From Gemmatimonadota bacterium (GTDB lineage Bacteria > JAAXHH01): a DNA stretch of 64,000 nt. The stretch lies in NCBI GenBank assembly GCA_009837395.1, contig VXTP01000015.1, positions 1 through 64,000 on the forward strand. The letters are read 5' to 3'. This document shows positions 23,210 to 31,182 of the stretch, piece by piece. The notes beneath the pieces were generated by a model that was not told where the DNA came from, did no database searches, and was given only the letters and a program-made list of their open reading frames with translations. Position 1 is the stretch's first letter. Each line of letters starts with the position of its first letter. Position numbers and translations under genes: made by a program.

Positions 23210-23666
23210 CCGATGCCTCCGGCTTCGACTCCGGAGCCTCCGGCTTCGACTCCGGAGCGTCCGAAGCGTCCGACGACTCAGACGTCTCCGAGGCCATCCG
23301 GTCCAGCAGTTTGCGCAGGCTCTCGGCTTCTTCCGCGGTCAAGGCGTCCGATTCGATCAGGTGCAGCACCAGGGACTGCGGCGATCCGGCGAACAGCTTG
23401 TCCACGACGGCCCGGACGGTTTCCCGGCGCACGCCCTCGGGTTTCAGGATGGCGGTGTAGACAAAGGCCCGGCCTTCGCGGGTATACCGGACGACGCCCT
23501 TCTGGGTGAGTATGGACAGGACTGTTTGTACCGTGGTATACGCCAGGGGACGCTGGTTTCGAAGCGAATCGACGATCTGGCGCACAGTTGCCCGTCCCAG
23601 CCGCCAGACGACGTTCATGATATCGATTTCCAGGTCCGTCAACGACGACAGCTTCTTTCTCGCCAT
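23202..23666 (-). CDS. BlaI/MecI/CopY-family transcriptional repressor
   Basis: This 154-residue winged-helix repressor has the family hallmarks SSLTDLEIDIMNVVWRLGRA, YTTVQTVLSILTQKGVV and REGRAFVYTA, followed by the dimerisation helices ending near RKLLDRMA. The C-terminal tail SDAPESKPEAPESKPEASDA is a recent-looking 21-bp tandem duplication outside the known fold. The ATG at 23666 has an AAGGGA-type site; the ORF extends eight codons further upstream without support. It overlaps the M56 gene by 8 bases, as in bla/mec regulatory pairs, so the peptidase probably inactivates it. It is the first gene of the minus-strand run leading into the CDP-alcohol phosphotransferase operon. Confidence 0.92.
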   Translation of the reverse strand: MARKKLSSLTDLEIDIMNVVWRLGRATVRQIVDSLRNQRPLAYTTVQTVLSILTQKGVVRYTREGRAFVYTAILKPEGVRRETVRAVVDKLFAGSPQSLVLHLIESDALTAEEAESLRKLLDRMASETSESSDASDAPESKPEAPESKPEASDA

Positions 23667-23759
23667 CCGTTCCCTTCCCCGGTTCACCACGCCGACGCGT
23701 CCGGCCGAGGTGTTCCTGCACTACGAGATTGCGCACTGCGATTGCGACCAAAGATTTCG

Positions 23760-23816
23760 TTAGTTAAATATATGCCCTAATGTATTTTAATTAACGCGCG
23801 CGCGGCGAATTGTCAA
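23760..23816 (-). promoter_or_regulatory. Candidate promoter and operator of the blaI-type operon
   Basis: On the minus strand TTGACA lies at 23811-23816 with an AT-rich region just downstream and only a weak -10 match. Bases 23760-23794 form an imperfect dyad with arms TTAGTTAAA and TTTTAATTAA. BlaI-type repressors bind AT-rich dyads in their own promoter, so this is a reasonable autoregulatory site. It may also affect the divergent lpxH gene. Confidence 0.4.
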
Positions 23817-23885
23817 TCCAAAGTTATCCCCCTGGATCCCCGGGAAACCGGCGTTTGCCGGCCTGTTTCGGACCTGGTATCTGAT

Positions 23886-24626
23886 ATGAGTCTTAAACCC
23901 GTCTACTTCATTTCCGACGCCCACCTCGGCACCGAAGATTACAGGGCGGAAGAAGAGAGAAGAGACCGGTTGCTGGACTTCCTGCGAAGTCTCAGGGGCC
24001 GGGCCGGTCATCTGTACATCGTGGGCGATCTGTTCGATTTCTGGTTCGAGTACCGCACCGTGGTGCCGCGCCAGCACTACACGGTGCTGCACGGGCTGAG
24101 CTCGCTGGTCGAAAGCGGCGTCCGGGTCACCTATCTCGCGGGAAACCACGACTTCTGGCTGGGAACCTTCCTGGACGAGCAGGTTGGGGTGGAAACAGCC
24201 GAGGGACCGCTCACTGTAACTCATCACGACCGGAAGATCTATATCGCCCACGGCCACGGCCTCATATCCAGGGACCTTGGATACCGCCTGCTTTCGAAGG
24301 TCATGCACAGCGCCTTCAGCATCCGCCTGTTTCAGCTTATTCATCCGGACTGCGGCTTCGGGATCGGCCGCCTGGTCTCGCGACTGAGCAGGCGCCACGG
24401 CACCCCCACGGCGTGGGACCCGCGGGAAGCATACCGGGACCTGGCCTTCTCACTGCTCGACCAGGGTTACGATGCGGTGGTTTTCGGGCACAACCACTGC
24501 CCGACGCTGCAACATAAAGAGGACAAGGTCTACATAAACCTGGGGGACTGGCTTCAGCACGACACCTATGGCGTTTTGCGCGACGGAGTGATGACCCTGG
24601 AACGGTACGGGGCCGTGGGCGAATAA
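23886..24626 (+). CDS. lpxH: UDP-2,3-diacylglucosamine diphosphatase (LpxH)
   Basis: LpxH is a Mn-dependent calcineurin-like enzyme that cleaves UDP-2,3-diacylglucosamine to lipid X in lipid A synthesis at the inner membrane face. All metal-binding blocks are present: FISDAHLG, VGDLFDFWFEY, AGNHDFWLG, AHGHGL and FGHNHCP. The length (246 residues) is normal for the family. It supports a lipid A-containing outer membrane. The gene stands alone, divergent from the blaI-type gene and ended by a strong intrinsic terminator. The start ATG follows a weak ribosome site. Confidence 0.92.
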   Translation: MSLKPVYFISDAHLGTEDYRAEEERRDRLLDFLRSLRGRAGHLYIVGDLFDFWFEYRTVVPRQHYTVLHGLSSLVESGVRVTYLAGNHDFWLGTFLDEQVGVETAEGPLTVTHHDRKIYIAHGHGLISRDLGYRLLSKVMHSAFSIRLFQLIHPDCGFGIGRLVSRLSRRHGTPTAWDPREAYRDLAFSLLDQGYDAVVFGHNHCPTLQHKEDKVYINLGDWLQHDTYGVLRDGVMTLERYGAVGE

Positions 24627-24654
24627 GCACGAAATGTAGAACATCCTTCAAAGA

Positions 24655-24690
24655 AAAAGCCCCGGCACGTATCCGCGCCGGGGCTTTTGT
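24655..24690 (+). terminator. Intrinsic terminator after lpxH
   Basis: AAAAGCCCCGGC (24655-24666) and GCCGGGGCTTTT (24677-24688) form a 12-bp perfect stem around a 10-base loop, ending in a T-run. It lies 28 bases after the lpxH stop. The matching A-run makes it able to work in both directions. Confidence 0.93.
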
Positions 24691-24947
24691 ATGTCAAGCC
24701 GCTCGCCCCTTTCAGTGGCCGTAGCTCCTACTCAGGGCGAACGGGAAGGTGTTCCAGGATGCCTGATACAAATGCATGAGGCTTCCGCGAAGGCTGATCC
24801 CCTGGAGAGGATCCTGACCCCATTTTTGGATAATCCCAGGCGACACCCCAGAACTTCTACGGTACTTCCAGGACTCTTTCTGCACCCTGGCTACGGGCCC
24901 GGATTATCCCGAACCTGGTGAACGGTTATGCGACCTGAAACGACGGT
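24691..24947. other. Gap between lpxH terminator and collagen-like gene
   Basis: This stretch holds no gene I can support. A 76-codon plus-strand ORF (24691-24921) has no ribosome site and no recognisable content. A short hairpin, CCTGAA/TTCAGG, overlaps the end of the collagen-like gene at about 24937-24955 but has no T-run. Confidence 0.4.
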
Positions 24948-26282
24948 TCAGGGCGCGTTGATGAAGATCGGAGCCAGAGGCAAATCCTCTGCCCCGGGAA
25001 TCGAAATCACCAGATACGCCGTCCCATGACCAACGATCCACTCCTCAGTGGTTGGGATGGTGATTGTCCCTAGTGCGTTAGCTATTGTGGCCGGGGTCTG
25101 GTTTTCCGGAATTGTGATCACGTCCGGGTTCTGGCTTCGTAGGGTCGGCGACAAGGCATCGTCATTGTTCGAAGTCTTGCCGTCGGGACCAACCTCCAGC
25201 ACCTGGATTCGAAGCACGATGTTCGTGACGGGCTCTACTGATCTCGTCACCGCTTCATTCACGTCAGTAGTGGCTGGATCATCCTCGACGGCAAGCGTCA
25301 GCGTCCTGGTACGGTCGGCGGTACTGGACGGGTAGGGATTCATCACGTACCTGATGACACCGGTACCGCCGGCGACGGTGATCGTGATCTTGGTTTTGGA
25401 TGTAACCCCCTGGCCCTGAGCCGTGATCTCGGCTTTGCCTCTGCTTTCCGCCGTGATCGTGTTACCATCCACGCTGACAACGTCGGTATCGGAACTTACC
25501 CAGTCAATCAGCGCTTCGGCGCCGTCGATCACGTCGCCGTCTTCTTCCTCATTGTAGGCGACGGGTGTCATCAAATCGATCGATCCACCTACCGGCAGCA
25601 CATATGAGGTCGCCTGGCCGGAAGCAAACTCGATCCGCTTGATCAGGTCGAGCACTTTGATGGTCAGGTCGATTTCAACACCTCTGCCCACAGCGGAGAC
25701 CGTTACCGTCGCCTTGCTGGTCGGAGTCACGGCGTCGATAGCACCTCCGTCGACCGAAACGGCGTCGGAATCGGAAGACCAGTCGAACGTGATGGGCAGC
25801 GCCATACCGCTCTGGCTGGCGGCCTTTGCGGCGATCATGGTCATATCGCCCACGGCCATAATCAGATCCAGGGAGTTTTCCGTACCTTCCCTGAGTTCGT
25901 AATCAGGCGCGTCAAACACGGCGATCTTCTTGTCGTTGCCATCCTGCATCAACTTGATGTGATGAATATCGGACAGCACGCCGCTACCGATGATCTGATC
26001 CGCGTCGATGCCCTCGCCCTGGGGTCCCTGGGGACCGGCGGGACCTTGAGGACCAGCGGGACCGGCGGGACCGGCGGGACCCGGATCACCCTGGTCGCCC
26101 TTGGGACCTTGCGGGCCTTCGGGACCCTGCGGACCAACCGCACCTTGATTACCCGCAGGGCCGGCCACGCCCTGCGGACCAGCCGCGCCCTGAGCACCGG
26201 TAGGGCCGGCGGGGCCTGTCTTGCCTTCGCATCCCATCATGGATAGCGCGAACGCAATCACAATTACTATGAGGTAATGCAT
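24948..26282 (-). CDS. Collagen-like repeat lipoprotein with Big2/Ig-like domains
   Basis: The 444-residue product starts with a lipoprotein signal ([18 protein letters not shown]; Cys at 18 as lipid anchor). Next come about 23 Gly-x-y collagen-type triplets rich in GPAGP and GPQGP (about residues 20-90). The remainder looks like bacterial Ig-like (Big2) modules, with repeated [16 protein letters not shown] and [20 protein letters not shown] motifs and [17 protein letters not shown] strand ends. It is probably displayed on the envelope as a stalk or adhesin. The start has GGGAG six bases upstream. It appears monocistronic, with long AT-rich DNA upstream. Confidence 0.85.
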   Translation of the reverse strand: MHYLIVIVIAFALSMMGCEGKTGPAGPTGAQGAAGPQGVAGPAGNQGAVGPQGPEGPQGPKGDQGDPGPAGPAGPAGPQGPAGPQGPQGEGIDADQIIGSGVLSDIHHIKLMQDGNDKKIAVFDAPDYELREGTENSLDLIMAVGDMTMIAAKAASQSGMALPITFDWSSDSDAVSVDGGAIDAVTPTSKATVTVSAVGRGVEIDLTIKVLDLIKRIEFASGQATSYVLPVGGSIDLMTPVAYNEEEDGDVIDGAEALIDWVSSDTDVVSVDGNTITAESRGKAEITAQGQGVTSKTKITITVAGGTGVIRYVMNPYPSSTADRTRTLTLAVEDDPATTDVNEAVTRSVEPVTNIVLRIQVLEVGPDGKTSNNDDALSPTLRSQNPDVITIPENQTPATIANALGTITIPTTEEWIVGHGTAYLVISIPGAEDLPLAPIFINAP

Positions 26283-26804
26283 TGTCGTCTCCCGTTTATC
26301 GAATGTTACTCTTTGCTGTTTAATGGATAATGCTTAACGGCACCGTTCTATATGTCCTCCTTTCCCGTCCAGTGCATTGCGCGTATTGGACAGTGTGTAA
26401 ACTGTCGCAGAATGTGCGGATGTCGGTGTCGCCCGACGTGAATCACCCCTGATGCGGGCGGATATCATTTATTCAATCGAATCATATTTAACTACTATTT
26501 TGCTTAATTTATACTTCAATTAATCTTAGTCAACACTTTTTTGTGTTTTTGTAATCTCATTGGTCGTTCAAGGCCGAAGTTACAGGGTCAAACGGCCCTA
26601 AAACGTGTTGAAGACCGGCGCTCGTAGTGCAGGCGTCAGGAGCCTTCCGGCTGGAGATGCGAAGGCATATTCGCATATGATACGTTAAATTTAATTTATT
26701 GTATAGTAGAATATGCTTCGGGGTCGTCGGATTTCTCATCCGACGTTCGTCATGGGGCGGTTACGAGCGGTGATGGTCCTGCGGACCCGGCGAGGGGAGC
26801 TTGC
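26283..26804. other. AT-rich 522-bp gap upstream of the collagen-like gene
   Basis: Base composition drops sharply compared with the surroundings, above all at 26460-26560 and 26670-26715. On the minus strand a TTGACT box near 26528 precedes a TATAAA box, but the 14-base spacing is short. GTCGGAT-TTCTC-ATCCGAC (26726-26744) is a perfect 7-bp hairpin without a T-run, perhaps the 3' end of the upstream epimerase transcript. AACAC-TTTTTT-GTGTT is a small hairpin near 26533-26548. I see no gene here. Confidence 0.45.
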
Positions 26805-27818
26805 CTATGATCTCGGCGTTATACCGATTCCCGGTCCATCTGGCAGCAGCAGGCGTCCCTGCCGAACGGTTGCCCCGGTGAAGGGATCGTTGGAAATCAA
26901 CAGGTTGCCGTCCAGGTCGGCATAGTCGGCCAATGGGGAGAGGTGGGCCGCGGCGGTGATGGCGACGGAGGTTTCGATCATGCAGCCGATCATGACGCCC
27001 ATCCCGTGGGCCCGGGCGGTGTGGATGAGGCGAAGCGCTTCGCGGACCCCGCCGCATTTCATCAGCTTGATATTGACGCCGTCCACCAGGCCGGCCATGG
27101 CGGGCACGTCCGGGGAGACCAGTACGCTTTCGTCGGCGAAGACTGGCATGGACGCGGCCTCCCGCACCCTGTGCCAGTCCGCGGGCGCACCGGGGGGCAG
27201 GGGCTGCTCCACGAGTTCCACGCCGAACTCGGACAGGCGTCCGACCATTTCCACGGCCTGGTCCGCCGTCCACCCCGCGTTGGCGTCGATCCGTATGCGC
27301 GCATCCGTTTCATCCCGGATCGCGCGCATGATCTCGAGGTCCTTTTCCGAGCCGAGCTTGATCTTCAATGCCGGGTATTCCGCGGCCTCGCGCACTTTGC
27401 GACGGACGGTCGCCGGCTCGTCGATGCCGATGGTGAATGAAGTGACGGGCGTTTTCGCGGGATCGAGACCGAGCCACCGGTGGAGCGGTACGCCGAGCCG
27501 CTGTGCAGCCAGATCGTGCATCGCGATGTCCACGGCCGCGCGCGCCGCGGGATCGCCCGGAAGCGCGGACGCGAGGCGATCGGTCGTTTCCTCGAGTTCG
27601 AAGGGATCGCCGCCGAGGAGGGGCGGCACTTTCTCCAGTGCCCTCATGACCGAACCGGCGTCTTCCCCGTAGTAGCGGGAAGGCGCGGCTTCGCCCGTTC
27701 CGGTCAGCTCGCCGTCGGAGATGCGCACGAGCACGTTGTGCTTGTGATCGCTGACTTCGCGGGCGATGCGGAAGGGATGGATGAGGTCCAGGCGGACCGT
27801 TTCGGTACTCAGCCGCAT
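26805..27818 (-). CDS. Dipeptide epimerase (L-Ala-D/L-Glu epimerase type, enolase superfamily)
   Basis: This 337-residue enolase-superfamily enzyme probably epimerises L-Ala-D-Glu during recycling of peptidoglycan peptides. The catalytic KxK motif is in PALKIKLG, the metal ligands follow in RIDANAGW, VEQPL and FADESV, and the second catalytic Lys is in GVNIKLMKCGG. The late motifs MIGCMIETSVA and ADLDGNLLISNDPF match the epimerase subgroup that recognises the dipeptide backbone. It lies last in a run of methyltransferase, CCA-adding-type enzyme, site-2 protease and epimerase, 11 bases after the protease stop. The ribosome site is weak (GGGGG), which fits translational coupling. Confidence 0.9.
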   Translation of the reverse strand: MRLSTETVRLDLIHPFRIAREVSDHKHNVLVRISDGELTGTGEAAPSRYYGEDAGSVMRALEKVPPLLGGDPFELEETTDRLASALPGDPAARAAVDIAMHDLAAQRLGVPLHRWLGLDPAKTPVTSFTIGIDEPATVRRKVREAAEYPALKIKLGSEKDLEIMRAIRDETDARIRIDANAGWTADQAVEMVGRLSEFGVELVEQPLPPGAPADWHRVREAASMPVFADESVLVSPDVPAMAGLVDGVNIKLMKCGGVREALRLIHTARAHGMGVMIGCMIETSVAITAAAHLSPLADYADLDGNLLISNDPFTGATVRQGRLLLPDGPGIGITPRS

Positions 27819-27829
27819 GAAGCCCCCGC

Positions 27830-28477
27830 TTAGAAGCTGCTGAAAATCTCGCTCATCAGTCGCAGGCTGATCTGGGCAGGCACGGCGATCCAGGTCCGGA
27901 TGATACCCAGCTGGAGCATCTGGTCCGCGATGATCAGGCCGATCAGCAGCATGGGGCCGTACATCTCCAGCTGGCCGTACCGCTGCGCCTGCGCCGGGGG
28001 CAGCAGTCCCTTCAGGACCCGCGACCCGTCCAGCGGGGGGATTGGCAGCATGTTGAAGAAGGCCAGCGCCAGGTTGATGATAATGCCGTACCGGATCATC
28101 TGGCGCAGCGTGTCGGTCAGTGCGCCTCCCGAGGGCATGTGGGTGAAGACGCCCACCAGGATGAAGGCCAGGATGATATTGGACACCGGCCCGGCCAGGG
28201 CGATCCAGAGCATGTCCTTCCGGGGATTGCGCAGGTAGCGTGGATCCACCGGGACGGGTTTCGCCCAGCCGATGCCGAATCCGCTCATGACGGTGATAAT
28301 CAGCATGATGGTGCCGGCCGGGTCGAGATGCACCAGGGGGTTAAGCGAAAGCCGCCCCATGCTGCGCGCCGTAGGGTCGCCCAGTTTAAACGCCGCCCAG
28401 GCATGGGCGTACTCGTGAAAGGTCAGGGCGAAGAGGATCGCCGGCATGGCGATGAACAGGATCGTAAAGTCGGGCAT
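27830..28477 (-). CDS. Site-2 protease family membrane metallopeptidase (M50)
   Basis: The 215-residue membrane protein has the zinc motif HEYAH near the N-terminus (LTFHEYAHAWAAFKLGD) and the second zinc motif in FNMLPIPPLDGSRVL, with about five or six helices. This is the compact M50 form without PDZ domain, similar to YwhC-type proteins. It probably cuts a membrane substrate such as a regulatory factor, but no anti-sigma gene is nearby. The ATG at 28477 is preceded by AAAGGAG with five bases between, so the 20-codon longer ORF is rejected. It shares the operon with the CCA-adding-type enzyme upstream and the epimerase downstream. Confidence 0.9.
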   Translation of the reverse strand: MPDFTILFIAMPAILFALTFHEYAHAWAAFKLGDPTARSMGRLSLNPLVHLDPAGTIMLIITVMSGFGIGWAKPVPVDPRYLRNPRKDMLWIALAGPVSNIILAFILVGVFTHMPSGGALTDTLRQMIRYGIIINLALAFFNMLPIPPLDGSRVLKGLLPPAQAQRYGQLEMYGPMLLIGLIIADQMLQLGIIRTWIAVPAQISLRLMSEIFSSF

Positions 28478-28508
28478 GGATACTCCTTTAATGTGACAGC
28501 GGATCCAT

Positions 28509-29792
28509 TCAGGATTCGGGGCGGTGAAGGCGCGCACCGAGATCCCGCGCGGCGTTGCGTTCTTCTTCCGCGTTACCGATTTCGCCGTTGATCTTCATCG
28601 AGAGCACTTCGTCCAGGATCCGGCCGTAAGCCGGTCCCTCCGCGATGCCCAGGTCCTTGAGCGTGCCTCCGTCGATGGACAGGCGTACGTGCCGGTGCTG
28701 GTGGTAATAGGTTTCGCAATGCTTCCGCATGCCTTCGTCCGGGTGGGTCAAGGTGACGAACAGCATGGTGTCCTCCGAGATCGTTCGCACCGCGCGGAAG
28801 AAGTCCGCCGGCGTGTCGATCTCTCCCGACTCGACGGCCCGCTCCACGACGGACCACCGGGACATGTCCTCGATGGCCTTCCTGAGACGCCGGTTGGGCT
28901 TCAGCCGGTCCACGACGCCCTGCAAGGTCTCCGCCCGGTGCGGACCGAACAGCGCCACCAGGTACAGGATCCACCAGCCGTCGCGAGCCGGAGACGCCGG
29001 GCCGCCGGACGGGCCGGGCGGGCTGATCTCCCGGACCAGCGTCTTCAGTCCTTCATCGGATCCGAGGGCGGGGTGGATGGCCCGCAGGACCTCGAGTCCT
29101 TCCAGCCGGTTGAAGACCAGCCAGGGATCCGGCTCGAAGCAGACCAGTTTCAACTGCTCGAGTAACCGGGGTCCGGAGAGGTTCCCGATCATATCTCCGG
29201 CGACCGCTTCCCGGAATCTCCGTTCCGTCCCGCGCTCGAGCCTGAACCGGAGGCGCTGTTCGAAACGGACGGCCCGGAAGAGACGGGTCGGATCGTCGAT
29301 GAAGCTCCGGTCGTGAAGAATGCGGACCCGCTTCTTCCGCAGGTCGGCCCCGCCCTCGAACGGATCGACCAGTTCGCCGAAGCTCCGCCCGTTCAGCGAG
29401 ACCGCCATGGCATTGATCGTGAAGTCCCTCCGCGCCAGGTCCACGTCCATCGGCGCGGACGCCACCCTGGGCAGCGCGCCGGGGTGCTCGTAGGTCTCGC
29501 CGCGGGCCGTGGCCACGTCCAGGCTGTGGCCTTCGGGCATTTCCACGGTGGCCGTCAGGAACCGGGGATTGGGTGCGCAACGGCCGCCGGACGCCCGGGC
29601 CAGCCGGGCGGCGAACTCCATGCCGTCTCCTTCCACCGCCAGGTCGATATCCGTCCTGGCACGTCCCAGCAGCAGGTCCCGCACGGTCCCGCCAACCAGG
29701 TACAGCGCCAGCCCCGATTCGTCGGCCAGGCGGCCGGCCTGGCGCAGTTGCCCGCGGATCTCCTCCGGAAGCTGGTCTATGGCGTCGTTCAT
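28509..29792 (-). CDS. CCA tRNA nucleotidyltransferase / poly(A) polymerase family
   Basis: This class II nucleotidyltransferase of 427 residues adds CCA (or part of it) to tRNA 3' ends. Motifs are GGTVRDLLLG, the metal pair in RTDIDLAVEG, RRDFTINAMAVSL, and RILHDRSFIDDPTRLFRAVRF, which recognises the incoming nucleotide. The C-terminal part has the helical tRNA-binding region. A bacterium may have one CCA enzyme or split A-adding and CC-adding enzymes; the sequence alone does not settle which this is. The gene lies 24 bases after the methyltransferase gene and 31 before the protease gene, all on one strand. Confidence 0.92.
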   Translation of the reverse strand: MNDAIDQLPEEIRGQLRQAGRLADESGLALYLVGGTVRDLLLGRARTDIDLAVEGDGMEFAARLARASGGRCAPNPRFLTATVEMPEGHSLDVATARGETYEHPGALPRVASAPMDVDLARRDFTINAMAVSLNGRSFGELVDPFEGGADLRKKRVRILHDRSFIDDPTRLFRAVRFEQRLRFRLERGTERRFREAVAGDMIGNLSGPRLLEQLKLVCFEPDPWLVFNRLEGLEVLRAIHPALGSDEGLKTLVREISPPGPSGGPASPARDGWWILYLVALFGPHRAETLQGVVDRLKPNRRLRKAIEDMSRWSVVERAVESGEIDTPADFFRAVRTISEDTMLFVTLTHPDEGMRKHCETYYHQHRHVRLSIDGGTLKDLGIAEGPAYGRILDEVLSMKINGEIGNAEEERNAARDLGARLHRPES

Positions 29793-29816
29793 GTCCTTTC
29801 CGATCAGGGCAGCGGC

Positions 29817-30500
29817 TCAGTCTTCCTTCAGAAACCGGTGGACGATGATGCGGTTGTCCTTACTTTCGAATTTCACCTTGCGGGGCTGCGCGCTGTGGCG
29901 GTATCCCCGGGCGATCATGGATTCGACGAAGGGGGCGGCCGCGCGGCGGTCGGGATCGCTCGCGAGGAACATGCCGCCCGGTTCCAGCGTTTCGTGGAGC
30001 AGGCGCTGGATCGGGTCGTGATTCGGCCTTTCGTACAGGATGTCCGAGCCGATTACAACGGTGTACTTGCGGTCGAGATCCGGGTTTCTCCAGTCCAGGA
30101 AACGGACGGATACGCGCCCATCCAGGGCGTTCAGCCGGGCATTGTACCGGGCGAAGGCCAGGGCGTCTACTTCGTAATCGCACGCGGTGACCGCCAGTCC
30201 GGCCGCGGCCGCGGCGATACCGGCCAGGCCGATGCCGCAGCCCAGTTCCAGGATCCGGGAACCGGCGGGCGCGGGGTACTCGAACAGGTGACGGCCGAGA
30301 CCGATCGCCGAGGGCCAGATCTCCGCCCAGTAGGGCAGGCGTTCATCCTCATCGTAGCATTCCGGGTCGATTTCGTCGATGAGCACATCGGGATCGCGGA
30401 CCGCCAGCATGTCCAGGTTCACCCATTTGCCAATGGCTATGGACTTGAAACAGACGTCGTAACGACGGGCCAACTCGGCGGGTACGGCGAACGGTGGCAT
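29817..30500 (-). CDS. Class I methyltransferase, lysine-methyltransferase-like (Methyltransf_16 type)
   Basis: The 227-residue protein has motif I as ILELGCGIGLAGIAAAAAGL and the upstream LPYWAEIWPSAIGLGRHL block. That block is typical of the METTL/FAM86-like family (WxxIWPSA plus LELGCGxGL). DILYERPNHDPIQRLL is the post-motif acidic region. Eukaryotic relatives methylate lysines on translation proteins; bacterial members are mostly uncharacterised, so a protein substrate is only inferred. It heads the operon with the CCA-adding-type enzyme and starts 200 bases from the divergent ferredoxin gene. Confidence 0.83.
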   Translation of the reverse strand: MPPFAVPAELARRYDVCFKSIAIGKWVNLDMLAVRDPDVLIDEIDPECYDEDERLPYWAEIWPSAIGLGRHLFEYPAPAGSRILELGCGIGLAGIAAAAAGLAVTACDYEVDALAFARYNARLNALDGRVSVRFLDWRNPDLDRKYTVVIGSDILYERPNHDPIQRLLHETLEPGGMFLASDPDRRAAAPFVESMIARGYRHSAQPRKVKFESKDNRIIVHRFLKED

Positions 30501-30549
30501 GGCCTTTGAACTTAAGGGAGAACCGCTCCGCGGTCAAACGAATTCAGGC

Positions 30550-30578
30550 TTGACAGGCCATGACCGGCCGACTATTAT
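30550..30578 (+). promoter_or_regulatory. Strong sigma70 promoter for the ferredoxin gene
   Basis: TTGACA (30550-30555) and TATTAT (30573-30578) are exactly 17 bases apart. The spacer contains GGCC repeats on either side of ATGACC. The transcript would start near 30585, about 115 bases before the ferredoxin ATG. Confidence 0.75.
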
Positions 30579-30699
30579 ACTACGGTATTTTGGCGGCGAA
30601 ACCGTTGCCGGTTTGATTGTTTGTTCCCTACGGTATCGGGTTCGACGCATCCTCAAAGCCGGTTTGTTTCAATAAAGCGTGATTAGCGAGGAGACTCGG

Positions 30700-30945
30700 A
30701 TGACCTACATTATCGCAGAGCCATGCATTGACGTAATGGACAAGGGTTGTGTCGATGTATGCCCGGTGGACTGCATTCACACCAAAGACGGTGAACGGAT
30801 GCTGTACATCGATCCGGAAGAGTGCATAGATTGCGGCGCCTGCGAGCCCGAATGTCCGGTTGAGGCCATTTTCGCCGAAGAAGACACTCCGGACGAATGG
30901 CAGAACTACATCCAGATCAACGCGGACTTCTTCACGGACGACTGA
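30700..30945 (+). CDS. Seven-iron ferredoxin (3Fe-4S/4Fe-4S)
   Basis: The 81-residue protein starts MTYIIAEPCIDV and has two cluster motifs: C-x7-C-x3-C-P (CIDVMDKGCVDVCPVDC) and CIDCGACEPECPVEAI. The first cluster lacks the second Cys of a CxxCxxC set, as in the 7Fe ferredoxins with one 3Fe-4S and one 4Fe-4S centre. The pattern is close to actinobacterial and proteobacterial FdxA/FdxC types. The ATG at 30700 has GAGGAG six bases before it; the seven extra upstream codons are not used. The KorAB 2-oxoacid oxidoreductase encoded 1.2 kb away is a natural electron donor, though the genes are on opposite strands. Confidence 0.93.
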   Translation: MTYIIAEPCIDVMDKGCVDVCPVDCIHTKDGERMLYIDPEECIDCGACEPECPVEAIFAEEDTPDEWQNYIQINADFFTDD

Positions 30946-31182
30946 CGGCCTTGCGCCGGTCCAGCCAGGGCGGAGCGCCCGCCATCGCACGCTATTCGCA
31001 CACCAGCGCCCGTCGATTCCGCCCGGTTCCGTCCGGTCCCGCCTGATCTCGCCCGCCGCACCACGGCAACCGGGCCCTGCGGCAGGGTCCGCCTTCATGT
31101 CCTCTTCACCATCGATATTGCCCACCGAAGAGGACACGCAGTACGCAGCCAATCCACAAACCCACGGTAACGGTCTCCATTC

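Noticed and set aside
24691-24921. 76-codon ORF after the lpxH terminator
   Set aside because: No ribosome site, no family, and it begins inside the terminator region.
26726-26744. Perfect 7-bp hairpin as an intrinsic terminator
   Set aside because: No T-run follows on either strand, so I list it only within the intergenic description.
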